From Apostichopus japonicus (lineage: Eukaryota > Echinodermata > Holothuroidea > Aspidochirotida > Stichopodidae): DNA of 64,000 bases. The stretch spans positions 5,726,001 through 5,790,000 of the forward strand of contig NC_092571.1 in NCBI RefSeq assembly GCF_037975245.1, in the 5' to 3' direction. The position numbers and the translations under genes are program-made. Below the pieces are notes generated by a model, which was given only the letters and a program-made list of their open reading frames with translations, did no database searches and was not told where the DNA came from. Shown piece after piece: positions 1-12,250 of this stretch; positions within the stretch are counted from its first letter, which is position 1, and each line of letters begins with the position of its first letter.

Positions 1-51
1 GATCGGTACGGTATCGAACATTCGATTGTTCGGTATCGCACATTAGTTGAT
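1..51 (+). repeat. Type II register-shift cassette (first copy)
   Basis: CGGTACGGTATCG carries a 5-bp duplication of GGTAC. It is followed by an A2T monomer (GTTCGGTATCGC) and a monomer reading CACATTAGTTG that has lost 1 bp. The net shift is +4. The same cassette recurs near 766, 1,945, 3,081, 4,526, 5,166, 6,746, 7,796, 14,059, 18,123, 18,835, 19,972, 21,373, 23,067, 23,889, 34,295, 35,679, 36,440, 37,573, 38,952, 39,730, 45,000, 46,840, 47,554 and 48,268. It is a convenient landmark for aligning copies of the superrepeat. Near 32,962 a variant reads GGTACCTTATCG. Confidence 0.85.
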
Positions 52-377
52 CGGTACCGCACATTCGATTGATCGGTACCGCACATTCGATTGATCGGTA
101 CCGCACATTCGATTGATCGGTACGGCACATTCGATTGATCGGTACCGCACATTCGATTGATCGGTACCGAACATTCGATTGTTCGTTACCGTACATTCGA
201 TTGATCGGTATCGAACATTCGATTGATCGGTACCTCACATTCGATTGATCGGTACCGCACATTCGATTAATCGGTACCGCACATTCGATTGATCAATACC
301 GCACTTCGATTGATCGGTAACGAATATTCGAATGATCGGTACCGCACATTCGATTGATCAATACCGCACATTCGATT

Positions 378-410
378 CATCGGTACGGTACCGAACATTC
401 GATTATCGGT
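378..410 (+). repeat. Type I register-shift cassette (first copy)
   Basis: A G1C monomer reads CATCGGTACGGTACCG, again a 5-bp GGTAC duplication. At the next unit boundary GATTATCGG has lost 1 bp, so the net shift is +4. Further copies start near 1,513, 2,692, 7,908, 13,673, 17,739, 20,989, 22,682, 32,575, 35,297, 38,569, 43,000 and 47,882. Elsewhere the 5-bp insertion occurs without the adjacent loss, for example near 1,111, 5,518 and 8,391. Confidence 0.85.
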
Positions 411-2870
411 ACCGCACATTCGAATGATCGGTACCGCACATTCGATTGATCGGTACCGCACATTCGATTGATCGGTACCGCACATTCGATTGATCGGTAC
501 CGAACATTCGTTTGATCGGTACGGAACATTCGATTGATCAATACCTCACATTCGATTGATCGGTAACGAATATTCGAATGATCGGTACCGCACATTCGAT
601 TGATCGGTAACGAACATTCGATTGATCGTTACCGCACATTCGATTGATCAATACCGCATATTCGATTGATCGGTACCGCACATTCGATTGATCGGTATCG
701 AACATTCGATTGATCGGTACAGCACATTCGATTGATCGGTACCGCACATTCGATTGATCGGTACGGTATCGAACATTCGATTGTTCGGTATCGCACATTA
801 GTTGATCGGTACCGCACATTCGATTGATCGGTACCGCACATTCGATTGATCGGTACCGCACATTCGATTGATCGGTACCGCACATTCGATTGATCGGTAC
901 CGAACATTCGATTGATCGGTACCTCACATTCGATTGTTCGTTACCGCACATTCGATTGATCGGTATCGAACATTCGATTGATCGGTACCGCACATTCGAT
1001 TGATCGGTACCTCACATTCGATTGATCGGTACCGCACATTCGATTAATCGGTACCGCACATTCGATTGATCGGTACCGAACATTCGATTGATCGGAACCG
1101 CACATTCGATTCATCGGTACGGTACCGAACATTCGATTGATCGGTACCGAACATTCGATTGATCGGTACCGCACCAACGATTAATCGGTACCGCACATTC
1201 GATTGATCGGTACCGAACATTCGATTGATCAGAACCGCACATTCGATTCATCGGTACCGCACAATCGATTCATCGGTACCGAACATTCGATTGATGGGTA
1301 CCGAATATTCTATTGATCGGTACCGCACATTCGATTGATCGGTACCGCACATTCGATTGATCGGTACCGAACATTCGATTGATCGGTACCGAACATTCGA
1401 TTGATCAATACCGCACATTCGATTGATCGGTAACGAATATTCGAATGATCGGTACCGCACATTCGATTGATCGGTACCGCACATTCGATTCATCGGTACC
1501 GCACACTCGATTCATCGGTACGGTACCGAACATTCGATTATCGGTACGGCACATTCGATTGATCGGTACCGCACATTCGATTGATCGGTACCGCACATTC
1601 GATTGATCGGTACCGCACATTCGATTGATCGGTACCGCACATTCGATTGATCGGTACCGCACATTCGATTGATCGGTACCGAACATTCGTTTGATCGGTA
1701 CGGAACATTCGATTGATCAATACCTCACATTCGATTGATCGGTAACGAATATTCGAATGATCGGTACCGCACATTCGATTGATCGGTAACGAACATTCGA
1801 TTGATCGTTACCGCACATTCGATTGATCAATACCGCATATTCGATTGATCGGTACCGCACATTCGATTGATCGGTATCGAACATTCGATTGATCGGTACA
1901 GCACATTCGATTGATCGGTACCGCACATTCGATTGATCGGTACGGTATCGAACATTCGATTGTTCGGTATCGCACATTAGTTGATCGGTACCGCACATTC
2001 GATTGATCGGTACCGCACATTCGATTGATCGGTACCGCACATTCGATTGATCGGTACCGCACATTCGATTGATCGGTACCGAACATTCGATTGATCGGTA
2101 CCTCACATTCGATTGTTCGTTACCGCACATTCGATTGATCGGTATCGAACATTCGATTGATCGGTACCGCACATTCGATTGATCGGTACCTCACATTCGA
2201 TTGATCGGTACCGCACATTCGATTAATCGGTACCGCACATTCGATTGATCGGTACCGAACATTCGATTGATCGGAACCGCACATTCGATTCATCGGTACG
2301 GTACCGAACATTCGATTGATCGGTACCGAACATTCGATTGATCGGTACCGCACCAACGATTAATCGGTACCGCACATTCGATTGATCGGTACCGAACATT
2401 CGATTGATCAGAACCGCACATTCGATTCATCGGTACCGCACAATCGATTGATCGGTACCGAACATTCGATTGATGGGTACCGAATATTCTATTGATCGGT
2501 ACCGCACATTCGATTGATCGGTACAGCACATTCGATTGATCGGTACCGAACATTCGATTGATCGGTACCGAACATTCGATTGATCAATACCGCACATTCG
2601 ATTGATCGGTAACGAATATTCGAATGATCGGTACCGCACATTCGATTGATCGGTACCGCACATTCGATTCATCGGTACCGCACACTCGATTCATCGGTAC
2701 GGTACCGAACATTCGATTATCGGTACCGCACATTCGATTGATCGGTACCGCACATTCGATTGATCGGTACCGCACATTCGATTGATCGGTACCGCACATT
2801 CGATTGATCGGTACCGCACATTCGATTGATCGGTACCGAACATTCGATTGATCAATACCTCGCATTCGAT
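386..2870. repeat. Higher-order repeat of 1,135-1,179 bp
   Basis: The type I cassette recurs at 386, 1,521 and 2,700, giving spacings of 1,135 and 1,179 bp. The second spacing equals 53 monomers plus three 5-bp insertions minus two 1-bp losses. The first is 44 bp (two monomers) shorter. Translations of 538-993 and 1,717-2,172 are identical over 151 residues, so the copies are very close. The difference between spacings is a whole-monomer gain or loss, typical of unequal exchange. Confidence 0.85.
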
Positions 2871-4750
2871 TGATCGGTAACGAATATTCGAATGATCGGT
2901 ACCGCACATTCGATTGATCGGTAACGAACATTCGATTGATCGGTACCGCACATTTGATTGATCAATACCGCATATTCGATTGATCGGTACCGCACATTCG
3001 ATTGATCGGTATCGAACATTCGATTGATCGGTACAGCACATTCGATTGTTCGGTACCGCACATTCGATTGATCGGTACGGTATCGAACATTCGATTGTTC
3101 GGTATCGCACATTAGTTGATCGGTACCGCACATTCGATTGATCGGTACCGCACATTCGATTGATCGGTACCGCACATTCGATTCATCGGTACCGCACATT
3201 CGATTGATCGGTATCGAACATTCGATTGTTCGTTACCGCACATTCGATTGATCGGTATCGAACATTCGATTGATCGGTACCGCACATTCGATTGATCGGT
3301 ACCTCACATTCGATTGATCGGTACCGCACATTCGATTAATCGGTACCGCACATTCGATTGATCGGTACCGAACATTCGATTGATCGGAACCGCACATTCG
3401 ATTCATCGGTACGGTACCGAACATTCGATTGATCGGTACCGAACATTCTATTGATCGGTACCGCACATTCGATTGATCGGTACCGCACATTCGATTGATC
3501 GGTACCGAACATTCGATTGATCGGTACCGAACATTCGATTGATCAATACCGCACATTCGATTGATCGGTACCGCACATTCGATTGATCGGTACCGCACAT
3601 TCGATTCATCGGTACCGCACATTCGATTGATCGGAACCGCACATTCGATTCATCGTTACGGTACCGAACATTCGATTATCGGTACCGCACATTCGATTGA
3701 TCGGTACCGCACATTCGATTGATCGGTACCGAACATTCGATTGATCGGTACCGAACATTTGATTGATCGGTACCGAACATTCGATTAATCGGTACCGAAC
3801 ATTCGATTGATAAGTACCGAACATTCGATTGATCGGTATCGTACATTCGATGAATACGTACCGTACATTCGATTTATCGGTACCGAACTATCACTTGATC
3901 GGTAGAGAACATTCGATTGATCGGTACCGCACATTCGATTGATCGGTACCGTACATTCGATTGATCGGTACCGAACATTCGATTGATCAATACCGCACAT
4001 TCGATTGATCGGTAACGAATATTCGAATGATCGGTACCGCACATTCGATTCATAGGTACCGCACATTCGATTGATCGGTACCGCACATTCGATTCATCGG
4101 TACCGCACATTCGATTGATCGGAACCGCACATTCGATTGATCGGTACGGTACCGAACATTCGATTATCGGTACCGCACATTCGATTGATCGGTACCGCAC
4201 ATTCGATTGATCGGTACCGCACATTCGATTGATCGGTACCGCACATTCGATTGATCGGTACCGAACATTCGATTGATCGGTACCGAACATTCGATTGATC
4301 AATACCGCACATTCGATTGATCGGTAACGAATATTCGAATGATCGGTACCGCACATTCGATTGATCGGTAACGAACATTCGATTGATCGGTACCGCACAT
4401 TCGATTGATCAATACCAAATATTCGATTGATCGGTACCGCACATTCGATTCATCGGTATCGAACATTCGATTAATCGGTACAGCACATTCGATTGATCGG
4501 TACCGCACATTCGATTGATCGGTACGGTATCGAACATTCGATTGTTCGGTATCGCACATTAGTTGATCGTTACCGCACATTCGATTGATCGGTACCGCAC
4601 ATTCGATTGATCGGTACCGCACATTCGATTGATCGGTACCGCACATTCGATTGATCGGTACCGCACATTCGATTGATCGGTACCGAACATTCGATTGTTC
4701 GTTAGAGCACATTCGATTGATCGGTATCGAACATTCGATTGATCGGTACC
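1717..4750. repeat. Superrepeat segment matching 18,611 to about 21,600
   Basis: From 1,717 the sequence matches 18,611 onward at a constant offset of 16,894 bp. After about 3,830 the offset becomes 16,850, because the later copy lacks two monomers there. Those two monomers contain GTACATTCGATG and AATACGTACCG. The later part aligns 4,094-4,378 with 20,944-21,228. This ties the left end of the window to the superrepeat beginning near 9.2 kb. Confidence 0.75.
3809..3910. repeat. Cluster of highly diverged monomers
   Basis: Within about 100 bp the units read GATAAGTACC, GTACATTCGATG, AATACGTACCG, TTTATCGG, AACTATCACTTG and GGTAGAGAAC. These are the most degenerate neighbouring monomers I found. 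Related clusters sit near 9,355-9,460 and 44,465-44,560 (complete), and near 20,705, 22,390 and 38,285 (two monomers shorter). The cluster is still 22-bp phased, so it is decayed satellite, not foreign sequence. Confidence 0.75.
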
Positions 4751-6240
4751 TCACATGCGATTGATCGGTACCGCACATTCGATTAATCGGTACCGCACAT
4801 TCGATTGATCAATACCGCACATTCGATTGATCGGTACCGCACATTCGAATGATCGGTACCGCACATTCGATTGATCGGTACCGCACATTCGATTGATCGG
4901 TACCGCACATTCGATTGATCGGTACCGAACATTCGTTTGATCGGTACGGAACATTCGATTGATCAATACCTCACATTCGATTGATCGGTAACGAATATTC
5001 GAATGATCGGTACTGCACATTCGATTGATCGGTAACGAACATTCGATTGATCGGTACCGCATATTCGATTGATCGGTACCGCACATTCGATTGATCGGTA
5101 TCGAACATTCGATTGATCGGTACAGCACATTCGATTGATCGGTACCGCACATTCGATTGATCGGTACGGTATCGAACATTCGATTGTTCGGTATCGCACA
5201 TTAGTTGATCGGTACCGCACATTCGATTGATCGGTACCGCACATTCGATTGATCGGTACCGCACATTCGATTGATCGGTACCGCACATTCGATTCATCAG
5301 TACCGCACATTCGATTGATCGGTACCGAACATTCGATTGTTCGTTACCGCACATTCGATTGATCGGTATCGAACATTCGATTGATCGGTACCGCACATTC
5401 GATTGATCGGTACCTCACATTCGATTGATCGGTACCGCACATTCGATTAATCGGTACCTCACATTCGATTGATCGGTACCGAACATTCGATTGATCGGAA
5501 CCGCACATTCGATTCATCGGTACGGTACCGAACATTCGATTGATCGGTACCGAACGTTCGATTGATCGGTACCGCACCAACGATTAATCGGTACCGCACA
5601 TTCGATTGATCGGTACCGAACATTCGATGATCGGTACCGAACATTCGATTGATCAATACCGCACATTCGATTGATGGGTAACGAATATTCGAATGATCGG
5701 TACCGCACATTCGATTGATCGGTAACGAACATTCGATTGATCGGTACCGCACATTCGATTAATCGGTACCGCACATTCGATTGATCGGTATCGAACATTC
5801 GATTCATCGGAACCTCACATTCGATTCATCGGTACGGTACCGAACATTCGATTGATCGGTACCGCACATTCGATTGATCGGTACCGCACATTCGATTGAT
5901 CGGTACCGAACATTCGATTGATCGGTACCGCACATTCGATTGATCGGTACCGAACATTCGATTGATCGGTAACGAACATTCGATTGATCGATACCGCACA
6001 TTCGATTGATCGGTTACGAACATTCAATTGATCGGTACCGCACATTCGATTAATCAATACCGACATTCGATTGATCAATACCGCACATTCGATTGATCGG
6101 TACCGCACATTCGATTGATCGGTACCGAACATTCGATTGATCGGTACCGAACATTCGATTGATCGGTACCGCACAATCGATTGATCGGTACCGAACATTC
6201 GATTGATGGGTACCGAATATTCTATTGATCGGTACCGCAC

Positions 6241-6258
6241 ATTTGATTGATCGATCGG
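6241..6258 (+). repeat. GATC-duplication variant linked to a TpG change (first copy)
   Basis: ATTTGATTGATCGATCGG combines a CpG-to-TpG change in one unit with a 4-bp GATC duplication at the next boundary. The pair recurs together near 7,346, 13,451, 15,921, 16,310, 17,131, 17,515, 22,350, 32,353, 35,075 and 47,009. Stable linkage marks a single ancestral event spread by duplication. Confidence 0.8.
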
Positions 6259-8367
6259 TACCGCACATTCGATTGATCGGTACCGAACATTCGATTGATC
6301 GGTACCGAACATTCGATTGATCAATACCGCACATTCGATTGATCGGTAACGAATATTCGAATGATCGGTACCGCACATTCGATTGATCGGTACCGCACAT
6401 TCGATTGATCGGTACCGCACATTCGATTGATCGGTACCGCACATTCGATTGATCGGTACCGCACATTCGATTGATCGGTACCGAACATTCGAATGATCGG
6501 TACCGAACATTCGATTGATCAATACCGCACATTCGATTGATCGGTAACGAATATTCGAATGATCGGTACCGCACATTCGATTGATCGGTAACGAACATTC
6601 GATTGATCGGTACCGCACATTCGATTGATCAATACCGAATATTCGATTGATCGGTACCGCACATTCGATTCATCGGTATCGAACATTCGATTGATCGGTA
6701 CAGCACATTCGATTGATCGGTACCGCACATTCGATTGATCGGTACGGTATCGAACATTCGATTGTTCGGTATCGCACATTAGTTGATCGGTACCGCACAT
6801 TCGATTGATCGGTACCGCACATTCGATTCATCGGTACCGCACATTCGATTCATCGGTACGGTACCGAACATTCGATTATCGGTACCGCACATTCGATTGA
6901 TCGGTACCGCACATTCGATTGATCGGTACCGCACATTCGATTGATCGGTACCGCACATTCGATTGATCGGTACCGCACATTCGATTGATCGGTACCGAAC
7001 ATTCGATTGATCAATACCTCACATTCGATTGATCGGTAACGAATATTCGAATGATCGGTACCGCACATTCGATTGATCGGTAACGAACATTCGATTGATC
7101 GGTACCGCACATTCGATTGATCAATACCGCATATTCGATTGATCGGTACCGCACATTCGATTGATCGGAACCGCACATTCTATTTATCGGTACGGTACCG
7201 AACATTCGATTGATCGGTACCGAACATTCGATTGATCGGTACCGAACATTCGATTGATCGGTACCGCACAATCGATTGATCGGTACCGAACATTCGATTG
7301 ATGGGTACCGAATATTCTATTGATCGGTACCGCACATTTGATTGATCGATCGGTACCGCACATTCGATTGATCGGTACCGAACATTCGATTGATCGGTAC
7401 CGAACATTCGATTGATCAATACCGCACATTCGATTGATCGGTAACGAATATTCGAATGATCGGTACCGCACATTCGATTGATCGGTACCGCACATTCGAT
7501 TGATCGGTACCGCACATTCGATTGATCGGTACCGAACATTCGATTGATCGGTACCGAACATTCGATTGATCAATACCGCACATTCGATTGATCGGTAACG
7601 AATATTCGAATGATCGGTACCGCACATTCGATTGATCGGTAACGAACATTCGATTGATCGGTACCGCACATTCGATTGATCAATACCGAATATTCGATTG
7701 ATCGGTACCGCACATTCGATTCATCGGTATCGAACATTCGATTGATCGGTACAGCACATTCGATTGATCGGTACCGCACATTCGATTGATCGGTACGGTA
7801 TCGAACATTCGATTGTTCGGTATCGCACATTAGTTGATCGGTATCGCACATTCGATTGATCGGTACCGCACATTCGATTGATCGGTACCGCACATTCGAT
7901 TCATCGGTACGGTACCGAACATTCGATTATCGGTACCGCACATTCGATTGATCGGTACCGCACATTCGATTGATCGGTACCGCACATTCGATTGATCGGT
8001 ACCGCACATTCGATTGATCGGTACCGCACATTCGATTGATCGGTACCGAACATTCGATTGATCAATACCTCACATTCGATTGATCGGTAACGAATATTCG
8101 AATGATCGGTACCGCACATTCGATTGATCGGTAACGAACATTCGATTGATCGGTACCGCACATTCGATTGATCAATACCGCATATTCGATTGATCGGTAC
8201 CGCACATTCGATTGATCGGTATCGAACATTCGATTGATCGGTACAGCACATTCGATTGTTCGGTACCGCACATTCGATTGATCGGTACCGCACATTCGAT
8301 TGATCGGTACCGCACATTCGATTGATCGGTACCGAGCATTCGATTGTTCGTTACCGCACATTCGATT

Positions 8368-9042
8368 GATCGGAACCGCACATTCGATTCATCGGTACGG
8401 TACCGAACATTCGATTGTTCGGTACCGAACATTCGATTGATCGGTACCGCACAATCGATTGATCGGTACCGAACATTCGATTGATGGGTACCGAACATTC
8501 GATTGATCGGTACCGCACATTCGATTGATCGGTACCGCACATTCGATTGATCGGTACCGAACATTCGATTGATCGGTACCGAACATTCGATTGATCGGAA
8601 CCGCACATTCGATTCATCGGTACGGTACCGAACATTCGATTGATCGGTACCGAACATTCGATTGATCGGTACCGCACAATCGATTGATCGGTACCGAACA
8701 TTCGATTGATGGGTACCGAACATTCGATTGATCGGTACCGAACATTCGATTGATCGGTACCGCACATTCGATTGATCGGTACCGAACATTCGATTGATCG
8801 GTACCGAACATTCGATTGATCGGAACCGCACATTCGATTCATCGGTACGGTACCGAACATTCGATTGATCGGTACCGAACATTCGATTGATCGGTACCGC
8901 ACAATCGATTGATCGGTACCGAACATTTGATTGATGGGTACCGAACATTCTATTGATCGGTACCGAACATTCGATTGATCGGTACCGCACATTCGATTGA
9001 TCGGTACCGAACATTCGATTGATCGGTACCGAACATTCTATT
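8368..9042. repeat. Three tandem copies of a 225-bp higher-order unit
   Basis: GATCGGAACC starts units at 8,368, 8,593 and 8,818, each 225 bp, which is ten monomers plus one 5-bp GGTAC duplication. At 9,043 the sequence changes to GATCAATACC. Each unit runs through the insertion cassette, a T16A monomer (CACAATCGATTG) and a C4G monomer (GATGGGTACC). The equivalent site holds two copies at 43,703-44,152 and one at 29,709-29,933. Confidence 0.9.
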
Positions 9043-9600
9043 GATCAATACCGCACATTCGATTGATCGGTAACGAATATTCGAATGATCGGTACCGCAC
9101 ATTCGATTGATCGGTACCGCACATTCGATTGATCGGTACCGCACATTCGATTCATCGGTACCGCACATTCGATTGATCGGAACCGCACATTCGATTCATC
9201 GTTACGGTACCGAACATTCGATTATCGGTACCGCACATTCGATTGATCGGTACCGCACATTCGATTGATCGGTACCGAACATTCGATTGATCGGTACCGA
9301 ACATTTGATTGATCGGTACCGAACATTCGATTAATCGGTACCGAACATTCGATTGATAAGTACCGAACATTCGATTGATCGGTATCGTACATTCGATGAA
9401 TACGTACCGTACATTCGATTTATCGGTACCGAACTATCACTTGATCGGTAGAGAACATTCGATTGATCGGTACCGCACATTCGATTGATCGATACCGCAC
9501 ATTCGATTGATCGGCACCGAACATTCGATTGATCGGTAACGCACAGTTGATTGATCCGTGCGGAACATTCGATTGATCGGTACCGAACATTCGATTGATC

Positions 9601-12250
9601 GATATCGCATATTCGATTGATCGGTATCGCACATTCGATTGATCGGTACCGAACATTCGATTGATCGGTACCGCACATTCGATTGATCGGTACCGTAAAT
9701 TCGATTGATCGGTACCGAACATTCGATTGATCAATACCGCACATTCGATTGATCGGTAACGAATATTCGAATGATCGGTACCGTACATTCGATTGATCGG
9801 TAACGAACATTCGATTGATCGGTACCGCACATTCGATTGATCGCTACCGAACATTCGATTGATCAAAACCGCACATTCGATTGATCGGTACCGCACATTC
9901 GATTGATCGGTATCGAACATTCGATTGATCGGTACAGCACATTCGATTGATCGGTACCGCACATTCGATTGATCGGTACCGAACATTCGATTGATCAATA
10001 CCGCACATTCGATTGATCGGTAACGAATATTCGATTCATCGGTACCGAACATTCGATTGATCGGTACCGCACATTCGATTGATCGGTACCGCACATTCGA
10101 TTGATCGGTACCGCATATTCCATTGATCGGTATCGAACATTCGACTGCTCCGTACCGCACATTCGATTGATCGGTACCGCACATATGATTGATCGGTACC
10201 GAACATTTGATTGATCGGTACCGCACATTCGATTGATCGGTACCGCACATTCGATTAATCGGTACCGCACATTCGATTGATCGGTACCGAACATTCGATT
10301 GATCGGTAACGCACAATCGATTGATCGGTACCGAACATTCGATTGATCGGTTCCGAACATTCGATTGATCAATACCGCACATTCGTTTGATCGGTACCGC
10401 AAATTCGATTGATCGCTACCGAACATTCGATTGGTCAATACATCACATTCGATTGATCGGTACAGCACATTCTATTGATCGGTACCGCACATTCGATTGA
10501 TCGGTACGGTATCGAACATTCGATTGTTCGGTACCGCACATTCGATTGATCGGTACCGCACATTCGATTGATCGGTATCGAACATTCGATTGTTCGGTAC
10601 CGCACATTCGATTGATCGGTATCGAACATTCGATTGATCGGTACCGCACATTCGATTGATCGGTACCGCACATTCGATTGATCGGTATCGAACATTCGAT
10701 TGATCGGTACCGCACATTCGATTGATCGGTTCCGCACATTCGATTGATCGGTACCGCACATTCGATTAATCGGTACCGCACATTCGATTGATCGGTACCG
10801 CACATTCGATTGATCGGTATCGAACATTCGATTGTTCGGTACCGCACATTCGATTGATCGGTATCGAACATTCGATTGATCGGTACCGCACATTCGATTG
10901 ATCGGTACCGCACATTCGATTGATCGATATCGCATATTCGATTGATCGGTATCGCACATTCGATTGATCGGTACCGAACATTCGATTGATCGGTACCGCA
11001 CATTCGATTGATCGGTACCGTAAATTCGATTGATCGGTACCGAACATTCGATTGATCAATACCGCACATTCGATTGATCGGTAACGAATATTCGAATGAT
11101 CGGTACCGCACATTCGATTGATCGGTAACGAACATTCGATTGATCGGTACCGCACATTCGATTGATCGCTACCGAACATTCGATTGATCAAAACCGCACA
11201 TTCGATTGATCGGTACCGCACATTCGATTGATCGGTATCGAACATTCGATTGATCGGTACAGCACATTCGATTGATCGGTACCGCACATTCGATTGATCG
11301 GTACCGAACATTCGATTGATCAATACCGCACATTCGATTGATCGGTAACGAATATTCGATTCATCGGTACCGAACATTCGATTGATCGGTACCGCACATT
11401 CGATTGATCGGTACCGCACATTCGATTGATCGGTACCGCATATTCCATTGATCGGTATCGAACATTCGACTGCTCCGTACCGCACATTCGATTGATCGGT
11501 ACCGCACATATGATTGATCGGTACCGAACATTTGATTGATCGGTACCGCACATTCGATTGATCGGTACCGCACATTCGATTAATCGGTACCGCACATTCG
11601 ATTGATCGGTACCGAACATTCGATTGATCGGTAACGCACAATCGATTGATCGGTACCGAACATTCGATTGATCGGTTCCGAACATTCGATTGATCAATAC
11701 CGCACATTCGTTTGATCGGTACCGCAAATTCGATTGATCGCTACCGAACATTCGATTGGTCAATACATCACATTCGATTGATCGGTACAGCACATTCTAT
11801 TGATCGGTACCGCACATTCGATTGATCGGTACGGTATCGAACATTCGATTGTTCGGTACCGCACATTCGATTAATCGGTACCGCACATTCGATTGATCGG
11901 TATCGAACATTCGATTGTTCGGTACCGCACATTCGATTGATCGGTATCGAACATTCGATTGATCGGTACCGCACATTCGATTGATCGGTACCGCACATTC
12001 GATTGATCGGTATCGAACATTCGATTGATCGGTACCGCACATTCGATTGATCGGTTCCGCACATTCGATTGATCGGTACCGCACATTCGATTGATCGGTA
12101 CCGCACATTCGATTGATCGGTATCGAACATTCGATTGTTCGGTACCGCACATTCGATTGATCGGTATCGAACATTCGATTGATCGGTACCGCACATTCGA
12201 TTGATCGGTACCGCACATTCGATTGATCGGTATCGAACATTCGATTGATC
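9601..12250. repeat. Tandem duplication with a 1,325-bp unit
   Basis: GATATCGCAT at 9,601 repeats at 10,926. The GGTCAATACATCAC block near 10,432 repeats near 11,757. Both give 1,325 bp, that is 60 monomers plus one 5-bp insertion. The 157-residue translations of 9,995-10,468 and 11,320-11,793 are identical. The homologous region near 29,880-31,150 has a single copy, so the duplication is specific to this superrepeat. Confidence 0.88.
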
